50,584 bases of DNA, taken from positions 1-50,584 of the forward strand of contig JAIPCE010000003.1 of NCBI GenBank assembly GCA_021738345.1. Reading direction: 5' to 3'. Each line of letters starts with the position of its first letter. Position 1 is the first letter of the stretch. A model generated the notes under the pieces. It was not told the DNA's origin and searched no databases. It saw only the letters and a list, made by a program, of their open reading frames with translations. The stretch is from Rhodoferax sp. (GTDB lineage: Bacteria; Pseudomonadota; Gammaproteobacteria; Burkholderiales; Burkholderiaceae_C). A program made the translations under genes and the position numbers. This document shows, piece by piece, positions 44,498-50,584 of this stretch.

Positions 44498-44722
44498 ATG
44501 AACACCGAAACTATTGAACAAACCGTCTTGCATTTGCCCCTGCAGCAACGCGCCGAGCTGGCGCACAAGTTGTTGCTCAGTCTGGAAGATCAAGACGAGG
44601 ATGAAATCGCCGAGGCATGGCGAGTCGAAGCGGTTCGCCGCTCGGCTGAGCTTGACAGCGGGCTGACCGACACGGTGTCAGCCGAAGAAGTACGTGCTGC
44701 TGCGCGCGCCCTTTTGCGATGA
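44498..44722 (+). CDS. Addiction-module antitoxin (RelB/StbD-like)
   Basis: A 74-residue acidic protein: [26 protein letters not shown], then [28 protein letters not shown]. This is the pattern of the 'putative addiction module component' antitoxins that pair with RelE/ParE toxins. AAGGA lies before ATG 44498; a longer in-frame start inside hsdM is unlikely. Its stop overlaps the toxin start by 4 bp. It lies 10 bp after hsdM, so toxin-antitoxin and methyltransferase are probably on one transcript. It should bind and neutralise the next gene's product. Confidence 0.88.
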   Translation: MNTETIEQTVLHLPLQQRAELAHKLLLSLEDQDEDEIAEAWRVEAVRRSAELDSGLTDTVSAEEVRAAARALLR

Positions 44723-45015
44723 ACTATCGCTTCCTGCGTGCCGCTCGTGCCGAGCATCTAGACGAAGTGGCGTTTTACGAAAATCGGTTGCCCGGTTTGG
44801 GTGAGGATTACCTAGCCGAGTTTGAAGCTGTCATGGCGCGCATCTGCGCCACGCCAGACTTTTATCCATCGGTGGGTGACCCCGTTATCCGCAAGGCGGC
44901 GCTCAAGCGCTTTCCGTTTCATGTGATTTATCGTGTTGAACCCAGGCAAATCGTCATTCTTGCCATAGCGCACCATCGCCGCCGCCCAGCGTACTGGGCA
45001 GGACGGACTAGATGA
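44719..45015 (+). CDS. RelE/ParE-family toxin
   Basis: A 98-residue basic protein with the RelE/ParE fold: [38 protein letters not shown], then [38 protein letters not shown]. The late R-x-x-x-F-P-F-x-V-x-Y and AHHRRRP-type ending are typical of the group. ParE-type members poison gyrase and RelE-type members cut mRNA at the ribosome; the sequence does not settle which. ATG overlaps the antitoxin stop. The pair sits between hsdM and hsdS, where it could stabilise the restriction locus. Confidence 0.88.
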   Translation: MNYRFLRAARAEHLDEVAFYENRLPGLGEDYLAEFEAVMARICATPDFYPSVGDPVIRKAALKRFPFHVIYRVEPRQIVILAIAHHRRRPAYWAGRTR

Positions 45016-45045
45016 TGAAATTGCTACACATAGCTGGAGAGCCAC

Positions 45046-45267
45046 ATGAAAACTCTTGACCTTGACCGCGATGTGCTCGAAAGCGTGCAGGCAATTGCCA
45101 ACCGCGAGCAAAGAACCCTTGGTGCGGTGTTTTCTGAACTTGTCCGGCGGGGACTGATCGTTATGCCCGAAAGCAAAGCGTCGGGTTATCGCCATGGATT
45201 CAGGGTTCTACCTAAACGCAATGAAGTCATCACCTCAGAGCATGTGCGCAGGGTGCTGGGGGCATGA
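45046..45267 (+). CDS. Orphan VapB-like antitoxin
   Basis: A 73-residue protein: MKTLDLDRDVLESVQAIANREQRTLGAVFSELVRRGLIV is a ribbon-helix-helix of the VapB/CopG kind, and the C-terminal half (GFRVLPKRNEVITSEHVRRVLG) would be the toxin-binding tail. No PIN-domain VapC toxin follows; instead its stop overlaps the hsdS start by 4 bp. It is therefore either a leftover antitoxin, an autoregulator of the cluster, or a guard against a VapC elsewhere. DNA binding is likely from the fold. A ribosome site (GGAG) precedes the ATG. Confidence 0.78.
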   Translation: MKTLDLDRDVLESVQAIANREQRTLGAVFSELVRRGLIVMPESKASGYRHGFRVLPKRNEVITSEHVRRVLGA

Positions 45268-46508
45268 CCAGGAAGCATCCCGTGGTCAGTCTGGACGACT
45301 GCGTTGACCTGTTAGCCGGATTTGCATTTAAGAGCCAATACTTCACTAACAAGGGTGAGGACATTCCTCTTGTTAAAGGTGAGAACGTCAGTCAAGGCCA
45401 TATCCTTTGGGGAATATCCAAGCGCTGGCCAGTTTCAGAATGGGAGTCGCTAGCTAAATATCAACTCCGAGCTGGTGATGTTGTGGTGGCGATGGATCGC
45501 CCTTGGGTTCCAGCCGGTTTGAAATGGGCATACATCCGAGGAGATCATCCAAAGGCGCTACTGGTACAGCGGTGTGCCAGACTCAGAAGTAAGTCTTCAA
45601 ATCTGGATCAAGACTTCCTCCGCTTTGTGATCGGTGGACAAGGCTTTGAGAACTATGTGAAGCCAATTACAACAGGGGTGAACATTCCACACATCAGTGG
45701 AAAGCAAATCCTTGATTACAAGTTTCCGCTTCCTCCACTCCCCATCCAACAACGCATCGCAGGCATCCTCTCCGCCTACGACGAACTGATCGAAAACAGC
45801 CAGCGGCGCATCAAGATTCTGGAGGCTATGGCCCGTGGTCTTTACCGCGAGTGGTTCGTCCACTTCCGCTTTCCCGGCCATGAAAACCATCCGCGTGTGG
45901 CTTCGGCGTTGGGGGAGATTCCGCAGGGGTGGGAAGTGAAGAGACTGTCAACCGTGTCAGAAGTCAACCGTGCACAAATCAACGCCCGCAGCGCGCCGGA
46001 TGAACTTCACTACATCGACATCTCATCTGTCAGTCCCGGCCAAATTGACAGCACTACAACCTACACTTTTGCCGATGCTCCCGGTCGTGCGCGCCGCATC
46101 ATCCAACACGGCGACGTGCTTTGGTCATGCGTCCGCCCTAACCGCCGCTCGCACGCGCAAGTGATGCACCCTGAGCAAGACACCATCGCTTCCACGGGCT
46201 TCGCTGTGCTTACAGCAACGCAAGTGCCGTTTACGTTTCTCTACTTCGCAACGACTACGGATGATTTCGTTGCTTTCCTCTCTAACAACGCCACTGGAGC
46301 GGCCTACCCAGCCGTGAGCGGCTCGACCTTCGAGAAAGCTGATTTGCTCATTCCGACCGCATCGCTTTTGAAGAAATTTGGCACTGCAACGATTCCAATG
46401 GCGGAGCAAATTCACACACTCCAAACCAAAATCCAAAACCTCCGCCGCACCCGTGACCTGTTACTGCCGCGCCTGCTATCCGGCCAGATCAACGTCGAAG
46501 CCCCATGA
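45264..46508 (+). CDS. hsdS: Type I restriction-modification system specificity subunit
   Basis: HsdS, 414 residues, sets the bipartite DNA target for methylation and restriction. Target domain 1 (about 1-150) ends in FPLPPLPIQQRIAGILSAYDELIENSQRRIKILEAM, the central conserved helix. YREWFVHFRFPGHE and LGEIPQGWEVKRLSTV start target domain 2 (about 225-380). The C-terminal helix ends LLLPRLLSGQINVE, the family tail. Start overlaps the VapB-like gene and the stop overlaps darT, each by 4 bp. The recognition sequence cannot be read from here. Confidence 0.93.
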   Translation: MTRKHPVVSLDDCVDLLAGFAFKSQYFTNKGEDIPLVKGENVSQGHILWGISKRWPVSEWESLAKYQLRAGDVVVAMDRPWVPAGLKWAYIRGDHPKALLVQRCARLRSKSSNLDQDFLRFVIGGQGFENYVKPITTGVNIPHISGKQILDYKFPLPPLPIQQRIAGILSAYDELIENSQRRIKILEAMARGLYREWFVHFRFPGHENHPRVASALGEIPQGWEVKRLSTVSEVNRAQINARSAPDELHYIDISSVSPGQIDSTTTYTFADAPGRARRIIQHGDVLWSCVRPNRRSHAQVMHPEQDTIASTGFAVLTATQVPFTFLYFATTTDDFVAFLSNNATGAAYPAVSGSTFEKADLLIPTASLLKKFGTATIPMAEQIHTLQTKIQNLRRTRDLLLPRLLSGQINVEAP

Positions 46509-47131
46509 TTCCCCGCCCTGACCAGACCCTGATCTACCACATCACCGATGTGGATAACCTGCCGGGCATTCTGGCGGGTGGCGGTCTGCGCTCCGATGCG
46601 GCCATGGCGCAGCACAACCCGACGGTAATTGGCTATGGGCATATCAAACAGCGCCGCATGACCGAAATTCGGGTGAACTGCTGCGGCAACCGGTTTGTGG
46701 GTGAATTTGTGCCCTTCTATTTCTGCCCGCGTTCGCCCATGCTTTACACGGTCAACATTGGTGCAACCGGGCGCGCCCCGGGCTGCCAACGCACCATCGT
46801 GCATTTGGTCAGCACACTGGCTGTTGGCATTGGCCAAAACAGACCCTGGGCCATTAGTGATGGCAATGCGGCGACCCGTCACACCAATTTTTCATCCGAT
46901 TTGGCAGCCCTTGCAGAACTGGATTGGGCTGCTATTCGCGCCACCCAATGGCAAGGCAAAACCCATCAAAAATCGGCCGAGTTCTTAACAGCCGATTTCT
47001 TTGACTGGTCGGGCTTCCATGCCGTGTGTTGCCACAACGCCGAGGTGGCCCAACAAGTGCAAAATATGCTGGCAAACCATGCCCACCGCCCCACCGTACG
47101 CGTGGAGTCCAACTGGTATTACTACACATGA
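46505..47131 (+). CDS. darT: DarT DNA ADP-ribosyltransferase toxin
   Basis: A 208-residue toxin (formerly DUF4433) that ADP-ribosylates thymidine on single-stranded DNA, blocking replication; related systems abort phage infection. Catalytic positions are intact: Arg51 in IKQRRMTEI and Glu159 in QKSAEFLTADFFDW. The N-terminal YHITDVDNLPGILAGGGL and the FVPFYFCPRSPMLYTV segment are also typical. Start overlaps the hsdS stop and its stop overlaps the darG ATG (4 bp each). The coupling to hsdS is unusual for a stand-alone toxin-antitoxin pair. It should be lethal without the next gene. Confidence 0.94.
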   Translation: MIPRPDQTLIYHITDVDNLPGILAGGGLRSDAAMAQHNPTVIGYGHIKQRRMTEIRVNCCGNRFVGEFVPFYFCPRSPMLYTVNIGATGRAPGCQRTIVHLVSTLAVGIGQNRPWAISDGNAATRHTNFSSDLAALAELDWAAIRATQWQGKTHQKSAEFLTADFFDWSGFHAVCCHNAEVAQQVQNMLANHAHRPTVRVESNWYYYT

Positions 47132-48192
47132 TCGAAACCACCGAAGGCAACCTGTTGAATGCGCCCGTCGAAGCAATGGTGAACACCGTCAACACGGTGG
47201 GCATCATGGGCAAGGGCATTGCGTTGCAATTCAAACAAGCCTACCCCCAAATGTTTCGCGCCTACGAGCACGCTTGCAAGTCGGGCGAGGTGCAACTGGG
47301 CAAGGTGCATGTGTTTGACATGGGTGGCCTGGCAGGCGGCCCGCGCTGGATCATCAACTTTCCGACCAAAGGACATTGGCGCGCTGGCAGCCGCAAGGCA
47401 GACATTGAAACCGGTTTGCAAGACTTGGTGGACACCATTAAGCGTTTGAACATCCGCTCCATTGCTGTGCCCCCGCTGGGATGTGGGCATGGCGGGCTGG
47501 ATTGGGCCGAGGTACGCCCCATGATTGAATCAGCACTGGGCGACTTGCCTGATGTGCGGGTATTGGTGTTTGCACCCGGCGCAACGCCAGCGGCGGCAAA
47601 CATGCCCAACCGCACCGAGCGCCCCAAGATGACCATTGGCCAAGCCGCGTTAATTGCGCTGATGGACCGCTACTTAAAGGGTCTGCTAGACCCGTTTGTG
47701 AGCCTGTTGGAAATCCATAAGCTGATGTATTTTTTGCAGGCCGCTGGCCAGCCCCTGCGTTTGCAGTACGAAGCCAAAGATTTTGGCCCCTACGCAAAGA
47801 ACTTGCGGCAGGTATTGATTCGCTTGGAGAGCCATTTCACCCAAGGCTATGGCGACGGCAAAGACTCGCCTACCAAAGCCATCGAATTGCTGCCCGGTGC
47901 GGTGGATGAGGCGCACGCATTCTTGCAGGAAGACGCGTTGATCCGCCAGCGCATGGAACGTGTCACCGACCTGATTGAAGGCTATGAAGACCCTGTTGGC
48001 TTGGAGTTGCTGAGTTCGGTGCACTGGGTGATGTGCCACAACCCCGAGGCCATGCTGTCCCCTGAAGCGGCTGCCAGTGCAGTGCAGGAATGGAACGTTC
48101 GCAAACGCCGCACCCTCAAGCCCGAGCAATTAACCAAGGCGTGGCAACACCTGTCCAGCAAAGGCTGGGCTCCCGCCGAAGCGACGGTGTAG
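47128..48192 (+). CDS. darG: DarG macrodomain antitoxin
   Basis: A 354-residue antitoxin. The N-terminal macrodomain (about 1-155) removes ADP-ribose from thymidine: EGNLLNAPVEAMVNTVNTVGIMGKGIALQFKQAYP binds ADP-ribose, Lys81 in INFPTKGHWR is the catalytic lysine position, and VPPLGCGHGGLDW completes the pocket. The C-terminal domain (about 185-350, from MTIGQAALIALMDRYLKGLLDPFVSLLEIHKLMYFLQ) is the DarT-neutralising part of DarG proteins. ATG 47128 is chosen because it overlaps the darT stop; a longer frame within darT is shadow. hsdR starts 20 bp later. Confidence 0.94.
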   Translation: MIETTEGNLLNAPVEAMVNTVNTVGIMGKGIALQFKQAYPQMFRAYEHACKSGEVQLGKVHVFDMGGLAGGPRWIINFPTKGHWRAGSRKADIETGLQDLVDTIKRLNIRSIAVPPLGCGHGGLDWAEVRPMIESALGDLPDVRVLVFAPGATPAAANMPNRTERPKMTIGQAALIALMDRYLKGLLDPFVSLLEIHKLMYFLQAAGQPLRLQYEAKDFGPYAKNLRQVLIRLESHFTQGYGDGKDSPTKAIELLPGAVDEAHAFLQEDALIRQRMERVTDLIEGYEDPVGLELLSSVHWVMCHNPEAMLSPEAAASAVQEWNVRKRRTLKPEQLTKAWQHLSSKGWAPAEATV

Positions 48193-48211
48193 AACACGGT
48201 TGCACGCACAA

Positions 48212-50584
48212 ATGGCACACGCATACACCGAAGACCAACTCGTAGAGCAACCGGCCATTGGCCTGTTTGCTGCCCTGGGCTGGGAAACGGTGTCGGCCAT
48301 GGAAGAAACCCTGGGTGCGGCGGGTGCCGGCACGTGCCATCTGGGGCGCGAAACCAAAGGAGAAGTCGTGCTGGTAACCCGGCTGCGGGCGGCACTGGTT
48401 CGGCTGAACCCGACTTTGCCCGCTGAGGCCATCAACAACGCGATAGACGAAATCAGCCGCGACCGCTCGGCCATGCTGCCAGAAGCGGCCAACCGCGAGG
48501 TGTATCGCCTGCTCAAAGAGGGTGTCACGGTGTCGGTGCCCGACCACGAACACGGCGGGCAAAAGACCGAACGTCTGCGCGTGGTGGATTGGGACACCCC
48601 CGAGAACAACGACTTTTTGCTGGTCAGCCAGTTCAGCGTGACCGGCGCGCTCTACACCTGCCGTCCCGATTTGGTGGGCTTTATCAACGGCCTGCCATGG
48701 GTGGTGATTGAACTCAAAAAGCCCGGCGTGCCTGCCCGCGCTGCCTTTGACGAGAACCTGACCCACTACAAGCAGCAAATACCCAAGCTGTTTTGGTTCA
48801 ACGCGCTGATGATTGCGTCTAACGGCACCGACAGCCGCATGGGCTCACTCACCGCCGACTGGGGCCGCTGGGTGGAGTGGAAGCGCATTGCCCGGGAAGA
48901 CGAGCCGCGCCGTGTGTCGCTGGAAGTGATGCTGCGCGGCACCTGCGACCGCACCCGCCTGCTGGACTTGGTTGAAAACTTCACGCTGTTTTCTGAGCAC
49001 AAAGCGGGGCTGGTCAAGATCATTGCGCAGAACCACCAGTTTTTGGGTGTCAACAACGCCATTGCCTCCATGCTGCAAGCCCGTAAGCTGGGCCACGGGC
49101 GCGGCGGTGTGTTTTGGCAGACGCAGGGTAGCGGCAAGAGCTTTTCCATGGTGTTCTACGCCCAGAAGGTGCTGCGCAAGCTGGTGGGCAATTGGACGTT
49201 TGTGGTGGTAACCGACCGCACCGAGCTGGATGAGCAAATTGCCAAGACGTTCAAGGCCGTCGGTGCCGTGAGTGATGCAGAAGGTGACGAATGCCATGCC
49301 GCCAGTGGCGCGCACTTGCGTGAGCTGCTGCGCGGCAACCACCGTTATGTATTCACCCTGGTGCATAAATTCCAAACACCGGAATTGCTGTGCGACCGCT
49401 CGGATGTGATTGTGCTGACCGACGAAGCGCACCGCAGCCAGTACGACACGCTTGCGCTGAATATGCGCTCTGCCCTGCCCAAAGCCCTGTTCATGGCGTT
49501 CACCGGCACACCGCTGATTGCGGGCGAAGAGCGCACCAAGGAAGTATTTGGCGACTATGTGTCGATCTACGACTTTCAGCAGTCCATCGAAGACGGGGCC
49601 ACGGTGCCGCTGTTCTACGAGAACCGCACGCCCGAGCTGCAATTGGTCAACCCCGACCTGAACGACGACATCTACCAACTGATTGAAGATGCCGACCTCG
49701 ACCCCGAACAGGAAGCCCGGCTGGAGCGTGAACTGGGGCGGCAGTACCACCTGATTACCCGCGATGACCGCTTGAACACGGTGGCGAAGGACATCGTGCG
49801 GCATTTCCTGGGCCGTGGCTTCGTTGGCAAGGCCATGGTGGTGTCCATCGACAAGGCCACTGCATTGCGGATGCATGACAAGGTGAAGCTGCATTGGGCG
49901 GCAGATTTGGCCAAGACGCAAAAAGAACTAGGCGAGCTGACCTATGCGCCGGTTGAAGGCGGCATGACCGCCGAGCAAGCCCGGCGTGATGTGCGCATGG
50001 CTGAGTTGAAACAGCGGCTGAACGTGCTGACGACCACCGACATGGCCGTGATCGTGTCGCCCGGGCAAAACGAGATTCAACAAATGCAAAACCTGGGGCT
50101 GGACATCGAGCCCCACCGCAAGCGCATGAATGAGTCCAACCCTGGCCTGGACGAAAAGTTTAAGGACACGGATGACCCGTTGCGGCTGGTATTCGTGTGT
50201 GCCATGTGGCTGACTGGTTTTGACGCACCAAGCTGCTCCACGGTGTACCTAGACAAGCCCATGCGCAACCACACGCTGATGCAGACCATTGCCAGGGCCA
50301 ACCGCGTGTTTCCCGGCAAGCACAGCGGCTTGATCGTGGATTACGCCAATGTGTTCGCATCGCTGGAGAAGGCGCTGGCCATCTACGGTGCGGGCAAAGA
50401 TAGCACAAGCCCGGTCAAAGACAAAGACCAATTGGTGGCTGAACTGCGCCGCTGCGTTGTGGATGCGACGGCATTTTGTGCCAAGCATGGCGTGATGTTG
50501 ATTGACATGGAGCAGCTTAACGGTGGCGGGCTGGAGCGTTTGCAGGCGATCGCGGATGCGCTCAATGCATTGATTTCGCCTGAC
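48212..50584 (+). CDS. hsdR: Type I restriction endonuclease subunit R, 5' part
   Basis: HsdR, cut by the window end after 791 residues; full-length relatives are about 1000-1100. It is the motor and nuclease of the type I complex. The nuclease core reads PDLVGFINGLPWVVIELKKP (the D...E-x-K site). Helicase motif I is WQTQGSGKSFSMV near residue 303, motif II is VIVLTDEAHRSQYD, motif III is FMAFTGTPL, and motifs V-VI are LVFVCAMWLTGFDAPSCSTVYLDKPMRNHTLMQTIARANRVFPGK. ATG 48212 follows darG by 19 bp and begins with MAHAYTEDQLVEQPAIGLF, as in the family. With hsdM and hsdS it completes the system. Confidence 0.95.
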   Translation, partial: MAHAYTEDQLVEQPAIGLFAALGWETVSAMEETLGAAGAGTCHLGRETKGEVVLVTRLRAALVRLNPTLPAEAINNAIDEISRDRSAMLPEAANREVYRLLKEGVTVSVPDHEHGGQKTERLRVVDWDTPENNDFLLVSQFSVTGALYTCRPDLVGFINGLPWVVIELKKPGVPARAAFDENLTHYKQQIPKLFWFNALMIASNGTDSRMGSLTADWGRWVEWKRIAREDEPRRVSLEVMLRGTCDRTRLLDLVENFTLFSEHKAGLVKIIAQNHQFLGVNNAIASMLQARKLGHGRGGVFWQTQGSGKSFSMVFYAQKVLRKLVGNWTFVVVTDRTELDEQIAKTFKAVGAVSDAEGDECHAASGAHLRELLRGNHRYVFTLVHKFQTPELLCDRSDVIVLTDEAHRSQYDTLALNMRSALPKALFMAFTGTPLIAGEERTKEVFGDYVSIYDFQQSIEDGATVPLFYENRTPELQLVNPDLNDDIYQLIEDADLDPEQEARLERELGRQYHLITRDDRLNTVAKDIVRHFLGRGFVGKAMVVSIDKATALRMHDKVKLHWAADLAKTQKELGELTYAPVEGGMTAEQARRDVRMAELKQRLNVLTTTDMAVIVSPGQNEIQQMQNLGLDIEPHRKRMNESNPGLDEKFKDTDDPLRLVFVCAMWLTGFDAPSCSTVYLDKPMRNHTLMQTIARANRVFPGKHSGLIVDYANVFASLEKALAIYGAGKDSTSPVKDKDQLVAELRRCVVDATAFCAKHGVMLIDMEQLNGGGLERLQAIADALNALISPD

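Noticed and set aside
42811..50584. A BREX, DISARM or phage-growth-limitation system
   Set aside because: Only HsdM, HsdS, HsdR, DarTG and small toxin-antitoxin genes are present; none of the hallmark genes of those systems (pglZ, brxC, drmA) is seen.

Overview
The window looks like chromosome from a Gram-negative betaproteobacterium of the Comamonadaceae (Burkholderiales), perhaps near Rhodoferax. This rests on high GC in most genes, a heptosyltransferase for LPS inner core, the recC-recB-recD order, an ilvE / small zinc-finger / waaF neighbourhood, a TRAP-transporter catabolic operon, and a CTTCGACA/TGTCGAAG palindromic repeat of a type I associate with this group. No rRNA, tRNA, CRISPR array or transposase gene was seen. 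The genus is inference.

Region 1 (1-1689): end of ilvE, a small zinc-finger protein and waaF. Region 2 (1690-4967): a long non-coding stretch, then a lone receiver-domain protein and a methyl-accepting chemotaxis protein, both visibly more AT-rich than their surroundings. Region 3 (5068-16472, all minus strand): a dense signalling block. A bacteriophytochrome histidine kinase with its LuxR-type regulator lies upstream of a second set: membrane histidine kinase, Rcp1-like receiver, second membrane histidine kinase, and a receiver-PAS-GGDEF diguanylate cyclase. The phytochrome keeps the biliverdin cysteine but has Gln in place of a chromophore-pocket His.

Region 4 (16788-19889): nickel homeostasis. 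The repressor gene nikR converges on a nikMN-nikQ-nikO ECF-type nickel transporter operon. A GTATGA-N15-TCATAC palindrome lies just upstream of nikMN, and NikMN ends in six consecutive histidines. A membrane GGEEF diguanylate cyclase follows (20004-21185). Region 5 (21304-33757): recC-recB-recD with 4-bp overlaps, then hppD, speD and queA.

Region 6 (33758-40389, minus strand): a TetR-type regulator with a dyad in its leader, then a complete TRAP transporter (dctP-dctQ-dctM), an SMP-30-type lactonase, a cyclase-family metal hydrolase and a beta-keto acid cleavage enzyme. It reads as one uptake-and-degradation operon for an unidentified carboxylic acid. An MFS exporter lies upstream (40402-41982).

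Region 7 (41983-50584): a boundary with REP-like repeats and a broken zinc-ribbon gene leads into a type I restriction-modification locus, with toxin-antitoxin genes between the subunits: hsdM, a RelE/ParE-type pair, an orphan VapB-like antitoxin, hsdS, darT, darG, hsdR (cut by the window end). Most junctions from hsdS to darG are 4-bp start/stop overlaps, so the restriction enzyme and the DarTG DNA-ADP-ribosylation system appear to be expressed together. This compound defence locus and the uncharacterised TRAP/BKACE operon are the two most interesting parts.
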